DNA from: Comamonas sp. Y33R10-2
GTDB taxonomy: Bacteria > Pseudomonadota > Gammaproteobacteria > Burkholderiales > Burkholderiaceae_C
NCBI RefSeq assembly: GCF_019355935.1
Contig: NZ_CP079925.1
Span: 2,666,001 to 2,730,000, forward strand
Reading direction: 5' to 3'
Length of the DNA stretch: 64,000 nucleotides
Shown: positions 33,597 to 42,281 of the stretch, in pieces
How positions within the stretch are numbered: the stretch's first letter is position 1
Layout of the letters: each line of letters opens with the position of its first letter
Position numbers and translations under genes: made by a program
Notes under the pieces: generated by a model
Database searches by the model: none
What the model saw: only the letters and a program-made list of their open reading frames with translations
What the model was told of the DNA's origin: nothing

Positions 33597-34961
33597 ATGC
33601 AGCAGCAAAACTTTGATTACGACCTTCTTGTCATTGGCGGCGGCTCTGGCGGCGTGCGCGCTAGCCGCGTGGCTGCAGGGCTGGGCGCCCGTGTCGCAGT
33701 GGTGGAGTCTGCCCAGCTAGGCGGAACCTGTGTGAACGTCGGCTGCATCCCCAAAAAGCTGCTTAGCCATGCCGCACATTTCAGCCAGCTCGCTGATGAA
33801 GCGCGTGGCTATGGCTGGCAAATGGCCCAGCCTCAGTTTGACTGGCCCACGCTGATCACCAACAAGGACCGCGAAATTGAGCGCTTGAACGGCATTTATG
33901 AGGGTATGTTGACGGGCGCAGGCATCACCGTCATTCGTGGCCATGCGGCGCTCTCGGGCCCGCATAGCGTGCTGGTCAATGGCCAAAGCATCAGTGCCCG
34001 CCATATTTTGATTGCCGTGGGCGGAACACCTCACCTGCCGAATATTCCGGGTGTTGAGCACGCCATCAGTTCCAACGAAGCTTTCCACCTCAAGCAACTG
34101 CCGCAGCGCGTTGTGGTGGTGGGCGGCGGCTATATCGCCGTCGAATTTGCCTCCATCTTTCACGGTCTGGGTGCGCAGACGACTTTGCTGCACCGCAGCC
34201 AGCAACTGCTGCGCGGCTTTGATGCCGACCTAGGCTTGCACTTGGCGCAAGAGATGGCGCAGCAGGGTATGAGTTTCCGCTGGAACGAGGAAATTCAGTC
34301 CATAGACAAGCAAGCCGACGGCCTGCACTTGCAACTCAAAAGTGGCGAGCAGTTGGTGGTGGATTGCGTGATGTACGCCACCGGCCGTGTGCCCCATACC
34401 GAAGGGCTGGGCCTTGACGTGGCGGGCGTGCACCGCACTCACAAGGGGGCGGTGGAGGTTGATTCACGCTTTACCACCAACGTTCCATCCATTCATGCCG
34501 TGGGCGATGTGGTCGATCGCATGGCGCTAACCCCTGTGGCGCTGGCCGAGGGAACGGTGGTCGCGCATCACCTCTTTGGCAAGGGCGGCAAGCATGCGCC
34601 TGATTACGAGTTGATTCCTACCGCCGTGTTCTCGCACCCGCAGATCGGCACCGTGGGCTTATCTGAAAAGGTGGCCCGCGAGCGCTTTGGTGCGGTGCAA
34701 ATTTTTAAAAGCAGCTTTAGGCCGCTGACCAACCGCATGGGGGCCGAGCCTGAGAACGTTTTCCTCAAACTCATCGTATCCAAAGCCGATCAGCGTGTGC
34801 GCGGCGTGCATATGGTGGGCGAGGGCGCGGGCGAGTTGATGCAAGGCTTTGCTGTGGCGCTGCAGTGCGGCGCAACCAAGCAGCAGTTTGATGCGACGAT
34901 TGGCATTCATCCCACGGTGGCCGAGGAACTGGTGACGATGCGAGAGCCGGTTCGGGAATAA
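33597..34961 (+). CDS. gor: Glutathione-disulfide reductase
   Basis: The 454-residue FAD flavoprotein reduces glutathione disulfide with NADPH. The N-terminal FAD fold LLVIGGGSGGVRAS is followed by the redox disulfide GGTCVNVGCIPKKLL, a second nucleotide fold VVVVGGGYIAVEFAS and YATGRVPHTEGL. The C-terminal HPTVAEELVTM segment carries the catalytic His/Glu pair. The NADPH loop contains LHRSQQLLRGFD, with arginines that fit NADP preference. ATG 33597 and the 454-residue length are standard. A palindromic terminator follows at 34972. Confidence 0.95.
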   Translation: MQQQNFDYDLLVIGGGSGGVRASRVAAGLGARVAVVESAQLGGTCVNVGCIPKKLLSHAAHFSQLADEARGYGWQMAQPQFDWPTLITNKDREIERLNGIYEGMLTGAGITVIRGHAALSGPHSVLVNGQSISARHILIAVGGTPHLPNIPGVEHAISSNEAFHLKQLPQRVVVVGGGYIAVEFASIFHGLGAQTTLLHRSQQLLRGFDADLGLHLAQEMAQQGMSFRWNEEIQSIDKQADGLHLQLKSGEQLVVDCVMYATGRVPHTEGLGLDVAGVHRTHKGAVEVDSRFTTNVPSIHAVGDVVDRMALTPVALAEGTVVAHHLFGKGGKHAPDYELIPTAVFSHPQIGTVGLSEKVARERFGAVQIFKSSFRPLTNRMGAEPENVFLKLIVSKADQRVRGVHMVGEGAGELMQGFAVALQCGATKQQFDATIGIHPTVAEELVTMREPVRE

Positions 34962-34971
34962 AGCGGAAATG

Positions 34972-35003
34972 AAAAATGGGCCTTTTAAAGGCCCATTTTT
35001 TAT
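34972..35003 (+). terminator. gor terminator
   Basis: AAAAATGGGCCTTT pairs with AAAGGCCCATTTTT across a single T, giving a near-continuous palindrome, and T residues follow. It is 10 bp past the gor stop. Confidence 0.85.
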
Positions 35004-35021
35004 AAAACGCTTGCAGAGTGC

Positions 35022-35066
35022 TTATCAATTAAAGACTTGTTGCTATCAATTGATGAGTTTCATGAG
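35022..35066. repeat. TAGCTAT-family repeat
   Basis: Contains ATTAAAGACTTGTTGCTATCAATT, which matches the copy at 31776-31800. Arms ATCAATT (35025-35031) and AATTGAT (35047-35053) form a 7-bp inverted repeat. Confidence 0.6.
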
Positions 35067-35098
35067 TCACGCTGATCAAGCTGCTTACGCAGCGCTCA

Positions 35099-35371
35099 TC
35101 AAGAGGTGACTCTTGCGTCCGGCAGCTCGATCTTGACTTCAAGCACTTCCAGATTTTCTTGGCGCTCCAAGTGCACTTTGATGTCCTCAGGATTGATGTC
35201 CACATATTTGGAAATCACGGCCATCAGCTCTCTTTGCAGGGCAGGCAGATAGTCTGGCTTACTGCCTTCACTGCCACCCACACGCTCACGCGCCAAAATG
35301 ATTTGCAGGCGCTCTTTGGCGACCGATGCAGACTTTTTCTTTTCACCGAGCAAAAACGACAACATCGACAT
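35099..35371 (-). CDS. minE: Cell division topological factor MinE
   Basis: The 90-residue MinE displaces MinC/D from mid-cell by stimulating the MinD ATPase. The anti-MinCD domain is near the N-terminus ([25 protein letters not shown]), with the C-terminal topological specificity region after residue 40 ([19 protein letters not shown]). It follows minD with a 5-bp gap on the same strand. Gene order minC-minD-minE is the standard arrangement. Length is normal. Confidence 0.96.
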   Translation of the reverse strand: MSMLSFLLGEKKKSASVAKERLQIILARERVGGSEGSKPDYLPALQRELMAVISKYVDINPEDIKVHLERQENLEVLEVKIELPDARVTS

Positions 35372-35376
35372 CCGGT

Positions 35377-36189
35377 TTACCTCCCACCAAACATACGCTT
35401 AAAGAAACCGGGTTTAACCGCTTCCGTAAAGCGCATAGGCTTTTCTTCACCCAAGAAGCGCGACACCACATCCTGATAGGCCTCGGCCACATCCGTGCCT
35501 TGCATGTGCACGGCGGGAATACCTTGGTTTGAGGCTTGCAGCACGGTCTCGGACTCAGGAATCACACCAATTAGATCGATGCGCAAAATGTCCTGAATGT
35601 CTTCCAGCGACAGCATCTGACCGTCTTCCACCCGGTTGGGGTTGTAGCGGGTGATGAGCAGGTGCTCTTTAATGGTCTCGCCCTTCATGGCGCGGTCGGT
35701 CTTGGAGCCGAGCATGCCCAAAATGCGATCCGAGTCACGCACGGATGAGACTTCGGGATTTGTGACGACCAGCGCTTCTTCAGCGTAGTGCATGGCCATC
35801 AGCGCGCCGCTTTCAATGCCAGCGGGTGAGTCGCAGACGATGTAGTCGAAGTCCATGGCGGACAAATCGTCCAGCACTTTCTTCACGCCTTCTTGCGTCA
35901 GAGCGTCTTTGTCGCGCGTTTGCGATGCGGCCAGCACAAATAGGTTGTCACACTGCTTATCTTTGATCAGTGCCTGATGCAGATTGGCTTCGCCCTGAAT
36001 CACGTTGATCAAGTCATAGACCACGCGGCGTTCACAGCCCATGATCAGGTCGAGGTTGCGCAGACCCACGTCAAAGTCAATAACAGCGGTCTTGTGGCCG
36101 CGCAATGCGAGTCCGGATGCGAAGCTGGCGCTGGTGGTGGTCTTGCCGACACCGCCTTTGCCAGAAGTCACTACGACAATTTTGGCCAT
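35377..36189 (-). CDS. minD: Septum site-determining ATPase MinD
   Basis: This 270-residue ParA-like ATPase binds the membrane with MinC and oscillates under MinE. The deviant Walker [11 protein letters not shown] lies near residues 9-18, the [10 protein letters not shown] segment near 38-47 and a C-terminal amphipathic membrane helix ends in FFKRMFGG. Start ATG is at 36189 ([10 protein letters not shown]); an upstream in-frame extension lacks family sequence. It lies between minC and minE on the same strand, 58 bp after minC. Confidence 0.97.
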   Translation of the reverse strand: MAKIVVVTSGKGGVGKTTTSASFASGLALRGHKTAVIDFDVGLRNLDLIMGCERRVVYDLINVIQGEANLHQALIKDKQCDNLFVLAASQTRDKDALTQEGVKKVLDDLSAMDFDYIVCDSPAGIESGALMAMHYAEEALVVTNPEVSSVRDSDRILGMLGSKTDRAMKGETIKEHLLITRYNPNRVEDGQMLSLEDIQDILRIDLIGVIPESETVLQASNQGIPAVHMQGTDVAEAYQDVVSRFLGEEKPMRFTEAVKPGFFKRMFGGR

Positions 36190-36247
36190 GTTTGCACGAT
36201 TCCTTAAAGACTTATGAGGCAGGTTAATAGGGCGGCCGGTGCGTCTC

Positions 36248-36994
36248 TCACACCGGCTCAATAATGATTTTTTCTCCCTCCAGACGCACCTTGGCAGGTT
36301 TGCCGGCGATTTCTTTGGGGAGATCGGTTTCTATTGTGCGATAGATCCCCGCTATGGAAAGCAGTTGTGGCTCCATGCAAGTACTAAAAATTCTGGCATT
36401 GGTGTTGCCGCTAGCCCCCGCCACCGCACGACCGCGCAGCGGTGCGTAAATATGGACGTTGCCATCGGCGATCACCTCAGCACCATAACTGACGATGTCC
36501 AGAACCACAATGTCAGTTCCCTTGGCATAAACGCGCTGACCAGAGCGCAGCGGCTTGTCTACGATCATGGCGTCCGCCCGCGGAGCGGGTACTTCCACCT
36601 CGTGAACCACTTCTACTTCGCGGATGACCTCCTGGATTTGCGGCTCAGCGCGGCGGCTGGGCATGGCGTCAGGGGCGGCTGTCAGGCCTAGCGCATGGGC
36701 TGCAGCCATTTGCGCCACATTGCCGCCGCGCACGGCCACGGGCATGGTGCGGTGGGCACGCAGGGCTGCGATCAAGGCCGTAAAGTCGATTTCTTCCTCG
36801 GCTGTATTGACCTGACTGAGGTCGATAAGCACAGGGTCGTTGTCGAAAAAATCGGGGTCATCGGCGAGGCGCTGCTGCAGGTCTTGTTCCAGCGCCTGCA
36901 TATCAGTGCCACGCAGCACCACGGAAAGCACTGGGAGTTGTGCACTCTTGAGGTCAAAGCTGGGGCGCGCTGCGCCGGGCGATTCAACGGACAT
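36248..36994 (-). CDS. minC: Septum site-determining protein MinC
   Basis: The 248-residue protein has the N-terminal FtsZ-inhibiting domain (about residues 1-105, SFDLKSAQLPVLSVVLRG) and the C-terminal MinD-binding beta-helix domain (about 145-248, RSGQRVYAKGTDIVVLD, ADGNVHIYAPLRGRAVAGA). A basic-acidic linker containing VEVVHEVEVPAPRAD separates the two. ATG 36994 (MSVESPG) is taken as the start, the in-frame ATG at 37015 being less likely. First gene of the minCDE operon, divergent from an enoyl-CoA hydratase. Confidence 0.95.
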   Translation of the reverse strand: MSVESPGAARPSFDLKSAQLPVLSVVLRGTDMQALEQDLQQRLADDPDFFDNDPVLIDLSQVNTAEEEIDFTALIAALRAHRTMPVAVRGGNVAQMAAAHALGLTAAPDAMPSRRAEPQIQEVIREVEVVHEVEVPAPRADAMIVDKPLRSGQRVYAKGTDIVVLDIVSYGAEVIADGNVHIYAPLRGRAVAGASGNTNARIFSTCMEPQLLSIAGIYRTIETDLPKEIAGKPAKVRLEGEKIIIEPV

Positions 36995-37142
36995 GGATGA
37001 GATCGGCGCACACAAGGTGCTCTATGAGGACGATAAAGTGTACCTGTGTCCCGGCAAAAGAAATGGTCGCTAAGTGTTTGAGCTGCAACACGTGATGTGC
37101 CTCAGATTTCAAGTGTTGCGCTGTGTGAATGAAAATACCGCC

Positions 37143-37892
37143 ATGTCTCCAGAGCTTTTGATTCAGGGCGCCCGTGCCAGCATCACCTTGCGCCGTCCTG
37201 AAGTTGCCAACAAATTGATGCCCGAAGACCTGATTACGCTGCGCCGCCAGCTCGATGAGGTCAATGCCAACCCGCAGGTACTGGTGCTCACGCTGCAAGG
37301 CGTGGGCAAGCATTTTTGCAGCGGCTATGACATTGGCGAGATTGTGAACAGCCAAAACGAAGGCAGCTCCTTCGGCGAAATGGTGGCTACCATCGAAAGC
37401 TGCCGAGCCGTCACCATTGCCGCCATTCAAGGCGGCGTGTTTGGCGGCGCCACCGATATGGCGCTGGCCTGCGACTTTCGGGTCGGTGGCTCCTATAGCC
37501 AGATGTTCATGCCTGCCGCAAGACTGGGCCTGCATTTCTACCTCTCGGGGCTGGAGCGCTATGTCACTCGACTGGGCGTAGATACCGCCAAGCGTTTGTT
37601 TTTGACCTGCGAGAAGCTCAATGCACAGGCTATGAAGGATTGCGGCTTTCTGACTGATCTGGTGGATGGCTGCGATATTGAAGAGCGCGTGACGCAGTTG
37701 CAGACCACGCTGGCTGGCATGGCTCCGCTGGCGCTGCTGGGTATGAAAAAGCACCTTAATGCTATTGCGCGTGGGGTGCATGACAAGGCCAGTATCGATG
37801 CTGCCGTGCAGGCCACGATTGAATCTGCCGATTTGAATGAAGGTGGAGCAGCATGGCGCGAAAAGCGCCAGCCGCAGTTCAAGGGTTGTTAA
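37143..37892 (+). CDS. Enoyl-CoA hydratase/isomerase family protein
   Basis: This 249-residue crotonase-fold protein has KHFCSGYDIGEI with an oxyanion-hole glycine and AIQGGVFGGATDMALACDFRVG as the second oxyanion segment, with PAARLGLHFYLSGLERY later. The catalytic Glu pair of true hydratases is not clearly visible at the usual positions, so hydratase versus isomerase versus other activity is open. ATG 37143 (MSPELLIQ) is used. The stop overlaps the convergent acetoacetyl-CoA synthetase stop by 3 bp, so the transcripts overlap. Confidence 0.85.
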   Translation: MSPELLIQGARASITLRRPEVANKLMPEDLITLRRQLDEVNANPQVLVLTLQGVGKHFCSGYDIGEIVNSQNEGSSFGEMVATIESCRAVTIAAIQGGVFGGATDMALACDFRVGGSYSQMFMPAARLGLHFYLSGLERYVTRLGVDTAKRLFLTCEKLNAQAMKDCGFLTDLVDGCDIEERVTQLQTTLAGMAPLALLGMKKHLNAIARGVHDKASIDAAVQATIESADLNEGGAAWREKRQPQFKGC

Positions 37893-39982
37893 GCCGTTGC
37901 TTTTGCTTTTGCGTTTGCCTTGGCCAGATGCTGTTTTGCAAAGGCCTCGTACCAGTCCAGACAGCCGGGGTTGGCCATCGCGTCTTTGTTGACCACCTTG
38001 GCCAGCGGCTGGCCCAGCAGCAGCTTTTTGATGGGCAGCTCCTGCTTTTTGCCGCTGAGCGTGCGGGGAACCTCGGCCACGGCAAAGATATCGTCGGGCA
38101 CAAAGCGCGGCGAAAGAGCCTGGCGGATGGCCGTATTAATGCGCCCGCGCAGGGCGTCATCCAGCGTCAAGCCGGGGCGCAGCGCCACAAAAAGCGGCAT
38201 ATAGCTGTCTTTGCCCAAATATTCCAGGTCCACCACCATGCTGTCCAGCACCTCGGGCAGGGCTTCTACAGCGCTGTAAATCTCGCTGGTGCCCATGCGC
38301 AGGCCGTGGCGGTTGATGGTGGCGTCGCTGCGGCCATAGATGATGCAGCCGCCTTCGCTCAGTAGTTTGATCCAGTCGCCATGACGCCAGACCGGCCCCA
38401 TGTCGGGCGCACCGTCACCGCCACCGGGTTGGCGACCATGACCTGCGGGATACATCTCGAAATAGCTGCTCAGATAGCGTTTGCCGTCCGCATCACCCCA
38501 CAAAAACAGCGGCATGGAGGGAATGGGTTGGCTGCAGACTAACTCGCCCACCTCGTCCATCACAAGCTGGCCTTGCTCGTTCCAGGCCTCGACAGCCGCG
38601 CCCAGCTGGCGGCACTGCATGACGCCGGGCACTAGCGGCAGATCGCGGTTGCCGCCGATGAAGGCGCCGGCAAAGTCGGTGCCGCCAGACAGGTTGTTCC
38701 ACCAGATATCGGGCGTGCCCAGCTTGGCAAATTGCTCCGTCCCCCATTGCTGCACCTCGGCCGACAGCGGCGAGCCTGTGCTGCCCAAACTGCGTATGCG
38801 AGAAAGATCACCGCAGGCCGCCAGATCAACGCCTGACTTCATGCAATTGGCATAAAAAGCTGCGCCTGAGCCAAAACTGGTCACTCCCGTCGCGGCGGCA
38901 AAGCGCCACAGCACGCTCCAATCGGGCTTTTCCTTGCTGCCGCCGGGGCTGCCGTCAAAAATTACGCAGGTGGTGCCGCCCAGCAGGCCGCTGACCTGAG
39001 CATTCCACATCACCCAGCCCGTGGAGCTGTACCAGTGGTAGCGCTCGCCCCAGCTATTGGGTTCGTAGCTGCAGCCAATGTCGTTGTGCAAAGCCTTGAG
39101 TTGCAAGGCCACCAGCACCATGCCGCCGTGGCCGTGAACAATGGGCTTGGGCAGGCCGGTGGTGCCGCTGGAGTAAACAATCCACAGGGGGTGGTCAAAC
39201 GCCAGCCATTCGGGCTCGAAGGCTGCAGTTTCTGCATCATTTCGGCTTGTGGTCTTTATGTAATCTGCAGTGTTTGCTATTGTTTTTGAAGTGTTGAAAT
39301 TGCTCACCAACACCACATGCCCCACGCTGGGCAGGCCAGCGCGCAGCTCTTGCAGCACATCTTGGCGGTCTATGGCCTTGCCTGCGTAGTGCACGCCATC
39401 TACGGCAATCAATACCTTGGGCTCAATTTGCTTGAAGCGGTCCAGCACCGCATTTGTGCCCATGTCAGGGGCGCAAATACTCCACACTGCGCCTAGGCTG
39501 GCGCAGGCTAAAAAGGCGACGATGGCTTCTGGAATATTGGGCAGATAGGCTGCCACACGGTCGCCCTTGGCCACGCCTTGTGCGCGCAAGTGCAGAGCCA
39601 GTGCGGCGACTTGGCTGCGCAGCTGGGGCCAGCTTAGCTCGCGGTGCAGGCCTTGCTCGTTGCGGCTGATGATGGCGGGCATGCCTGCCTCATGGGCGGG
39701 TTGTACATGGCGCATCACCTGCTGCACGTAATTGACCTGCGCGCCAGGGAACCACTGCGCGCCGGGCAAAACGTTCTTGGCCAGCACGGCGCTGTGCGGC
39801 GTGGGTGACTGCAGCTCAAAGTAATCCCAGATGCTTTGCCAGAAAGCGTCTAGATCGGTGGTGGACCAGCGCCATAGCGCGTCATAGTCGGCAAAGCTCA
39901 GGCCGAGCGTTTCACGCAGCCAGTTCTGGTACAGCCGCATTTGCGGCACATAGGGGGCAGGGTGTTGAGGTGCGCAGGACAT
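37889..39982 (-). CDS. Acetoacetyl-CoA synthetase
   Basis: The 697-residue acyl-CoA synthetase is of the acetoacetate type, making acetoacetyl-CoA from acetoacetate, CoA and ATP. The N-terminal LRETLGLSFADYDALWRWS is the family ACAS-like domain, YSSGTTGLPKP is the AMP-binding loop and SDATINRHGLRMGTSEIY the later signature. ATG 39982 (MSCAPQHP) is used; a start at 40018 exists. Length is a little above the usual 650-660. The extra residues lie between GLPSVGHVVLVSN and EPEWLAFDHPLW and are encoded by a stretch that looks like an AT-rich intergenic repeat. Confidence 0.9.
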   Translation of the reverse strand: MSCAPQHPAPYVPQMRLYQNWLRETLGLSFADYDALWRWSTTDLDAFWQSIWDYFELQSPTPHSAVLAKNVLPGAQWFPGAQVNYVQQVMRHVQPAHEAGMPAIISRNEQGLHRELSWPQLRSQVAALALHLRAQGVAKGDRVAAYLPNIPEAIVAFLACASLGAVWSICAPDMGTNAVLDRFKQIEPKVLIAVDGVHYAGKAIDRQDVLQELRAGLPSVGHVVLVSNFNTSKTIANTADYIKTTSRNDAETAAFEPEWLAFDHPLWIVYSSGTTGLPKPIVHGHGGMVLVALQLKALHNDIGCSYEPNSWGERYHWYSSTGWVMWNAQVSGLLGGTTCVIFDGSPGGSKEKPDWSVLWRFAAATGVTSFGSGAAFYANCMKSGVDLAACGDLSRIRSLGSTGSPLSAEVQQWGTEQFAKLGTPDIWWNNLSGGTDFAGAFIGGNRDLPLVPGVMQCRQLGAAVEAWNEQGQLVMDEVGELVCSQPIPSMPLFLWGDADGKRYLSSYFEMYPAGHGRQPGGGDGAPDMGPVWRHGDWIKLLSEGGCIIYGRSDATINRHGLRMGTSEIYSAVEALPEVLDSMVVDLEYLGKDSYMPLFVALRPGLTLDDALRGRINTAIRQALSPRFVPDDIFAVAEVPRTLSGKKQELPIKKLLLGQPLAKVVNKDAMANPGCLDWYEAFAKQHLAKANAKAKATA
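39242..39300. repeat. TAGCTAT-type repeat segment inside a CDS
   Basis: The stretch contains GCTATTGTTTTTGA (39276-39289), identical to the inverse of TCAAAAACAATAGC at 58365-58378 in an intergenic repeat. It lies in frame in the acetoacetyl-CoA synthetase gene, encoding residues NTSKTIANTADYIKTTS. It is AT-rich against its neighbours. Similarity to the intergenic family is by eye only. Confidence 0.5.
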
Positions 39983-40125
39983 AAGGGCCAGACTAGCGCT
40001 GCAGCGGGCGCAAGTCATTGGTGGTCGCCCTCTCAGATGTCACCTGCGCAGCACAGATGCGCGGGCATACCGATAATCGAGGTCTGTCTTCACCGTCAAC
40101 GGCGCTTGCCGACGACCTGCACCTC

Positions 40126-42033
40126 ATGTCCGCTTTGCCCACCCGCGTGCTGGCCGTCATCCCGCCGATGACGCAGCTCAACACCCCTTACCCCTCCACC
40201 GCCTATCTCACGGGCTTTTTGCGCTCGCGTGGGATTGCCGCTGTGCAAGAAGATCTGGCGCTGGCGCTGGTGCTGCAACTGCTGTCACCCACGGGCCTGC
40301 GCGCCGTGGCTGATCGCATCAAGGCCTTGCCTGCCAAAAAGCACACGCCTGCCGTGCAGTCGTTTGTAGAGCAGCAAGAGCGCTACCTCGCCACCATTGG
40401 CCCCGTCATCGCCTTTTTGCAGGGGCGCGACAGCACCTTGGCGCACCGCATTGCCGGTCGTCACTACCTGCCTGAAGGCCCGCGTTTTGCCACGCTGGAT
40501 GTGTATGAGGACGAAGAGGGCGGCGACCCGCTGGGCTGGGCCTTTGGCGCTTTGGGCCTGACGGACAAAGCCAAGCACCTGGCCACGCTATACCTGAACG
40601 ATCTGGCCGATGTGCTGCGCGATGCGGTGGACGAGCGCTTTGAGTTTGTGCGCTACGCCGAGTCGCTGGCCGGCAGCCAGCCCACGTTTGAGCCACTGGC
40701 CAACGCCTTGGCCGCCGCCCCCAATTTGGTGGACGACATGCTGAGCGCGCTGACGCTGGCTGCCATTGAGCGCCACCAGCCCACCGTGGTGCTGCTGTCC
40801 GTGCCCTTCCCGGGCTCGGTCTATGCTGCGTTTCGCATTGCGCAAACCATTAAAGCCCAGCACCCGCACATCACCACCGTGCTGGGCGGCGGCTATGTGA
40901 ACACCGAGCTGCGCGAGCTGGGCGAGTCACGCGTCTTCGACTACTTTGATTTTGTGACGCTAGACGCGGGTGAGCGCCCCTTGCTGGCGCTGTTAGAGCA
41001 CTTGCAGGGCGAGCGCGGCAAGTCGCGCTTGGTGCGCACCTTTGTGCGCGGCGATGATGGCAAGGTGCAGTACGTCAACATGATGGAGGCAGACATTGCC
41101 TTCGCCGAAGTCGGCACCCCCACTTGGGATGGCCTGCCGCTCGATAAATACCTGTCGCTGCTGGACATGCTCAACCCCATGCACCGCCTGTGGAGCGACG
41201 GGCGCTGGAACAAGCTCACCGTGGCCCACGGCTGCTACTGGAAGAAGTGCAGCTTTTGCGACGTAAGCCTTGACTACATCGGCCGCTATGAAGGCGCTAG
41301 CGCCGAGGTGCTGGCTGATCGCATTCAAGCCATCGTGGCCGAAACCGGCCAGACCGGTTTTCACTTTGTCGATGAAGCCGCGCCGCCCAAGGCACTCAAG
41401 GCGCTGTCGCAAGAGCTGATTGCACGCAACGCCGGCATTAGCTGGTGGGGCAATGTGCGGTTTGAGAAAACCTTCTCCCCCGAGCTAGCCGAGCTGATGG
41501 CCGATAGCGGCTGCATCGCCATCTCTGGCGGTCTGGAAGTCGCGTCAGACCGCCTGCTGGAGCTGATGAAAAAAGGCGTCACCGTCGATCAAGTGGCGCG
41601 CGTCACCAAGGCGTTTGCTGATGCGGGCATTTTGGTCCACGCCTATTTGATGTACGGCTTTCCCACGCAAACCGTGCAAGACACGGTGGACGCGCTGGAG
41701 TATGTGCGCCAGTTGTTTCTCAACGGCTGTATTCAAAGCGGCTTTTTCCACCGCTTTACCTGCACCGTGCACTCTCCTGTGGGTCTCAATCCCGCGGAAT
41801 ACGGCATTGAGCTGCCGCCGCTACCGCCCGGTGACTTTGCCAAAAACGACCGCCCGTTTATCGACCCCACGGGAGTCGATCACGATGCCTTGGGCGATGC
41901 ACTGAAAAAGGCCATCTACAACTTCATGCACGGTATTGGGCTTGAAGAGGATGTGCGCATGTGGTTCCCGTTCAAGGTACCCAAGACAACGGTCAAGCGC
42001 GATCGCATTGAGCGCGCCTTGCGCCAGTCGTAG
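40126..42033 (+). CDS. B12-binding radical SAM protein
   Basis: The 635-residue protein has an N-terminal cobalamin-binding-like region (PPMTQLNTPYPSTAYLTGFL, then VLLSVPFPGSVYAAFRIA and TVLGGGYVNTELRE) and a radical SAM domain with the cluster motif CYWKKCSFC near residue 370. That is C-x4-C-x2-C rather than the usual C-x3-C-x2-C. The usual B12 motif DxHxxG is not evident. The SAM segments FVDEAAPPKALKAL and ISGGLEVASDRLLELMKKG follow. Substrate unknown. ATG 40126 (MSALPTRV) is taken as start; the first in-frame ATG at 40018 overlaps the divergent synthetase. Confidence 0.85.
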   Translation: MSALPTRVLAVIPPMTQLNTPYPSTAYLTGFLRSRGIAAVQEDLALALVLQLLSPTGLRAVADRIKALPAKKHTPAVQSFVEQQERYLATIGPVIAFLQGRDSTLAHRIAGRHYLPEGPRFATLDVYEDEEGGDPLGWAFGALGLTDKAKHLATLYLNDLADVLRDAVDERFEFVRYAESLAGSQPTFEPLANALAAAPNLVDDMLSALTLAAIERHQPTVVLLSVPFPGSVYAAFRIAQTIKAQHPHITTVLGGGYVNTELRELGESRVFDYFDFVTLDAGERPLLALLEHLQGERGKSRLVRTFVRGDDGKVQYVNMMEADIAFAEVGTPTWDGLPLDKYLSLLDMLNPMHRLWSDGRWNKLTVAHGCYWKKCSFCDVSLDYIGRYEGASAEVLADRIQAIVAETGQTGFHFVDEAAPPKALKALSQELIARNAGISWWGNVRFEKTFSPELAELMADSGCIAISGGLEVASDRLLELMKKGVTVDQVARVTKAFADAGILVHAYLMYGFPTQTVQDTVDALEYVRQLFLNGCIQSGFFHRFTCTVHSPVGLNPAEYGIELPPLPPGDFAKNDRPFIDPTGVDHDALGDALKKAIYNFMHGIGLEEDVRMWFPFKVPKTTVKRDRIERALRQS

Positions 42034-42041
42034 AAGTTTTT

Positions 42042-42131
42042 AATTCATAGCGCTTAGTCCATATTTATCAATGATTTACCGATGATTTGTGCCGGAAATC
42101 ATTGATTTGAATTGACTAGTAGCTATGAATT
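42042..42131. repeat. TAGCTAT-family palindromic repeat, long copy
   Basis: The 90-bp unit is bounded by the perfect inverted repeat AATTCATAGC (42042-42051) and GCTATGAATT (42122-42131). A second perfect pair inside, TCAATGATTT / AAATCATTGA, gives it a cruciform-like structure. It lies between the radical SAM and permease genes. Confidence 0.7.
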
Positions 42132-42192
42132 TATTAGTTAATGGTTGTGGCACGCCACTTGCTGCTGTGCTGGGGTATTCACTGCACATAGG

Positions 42193-42232
42193 CATAAGTG
42201 CTTACGCAGCCACTTATGTAGCGACATAAGCA
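42193..42232. promoter_or_regulatory. Triple CATAAG leader element before the permease gene
   Basis: CATAAGTG (42193-42200), its complement CACTTATG (42211-42218) and a further CATAAGCA (42225-42232) occur in 40 bp, the first two able to pair with a 10-nt loop. They lie 50-90 bp upstream of the permease start. A regulatory role is a guess. Confidence 0.3.
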
Positions 42233-42281
42233 AGCACTGCTTGCCATAATCTGCACCGTTTTATATCCAAGGAGAGATGGG

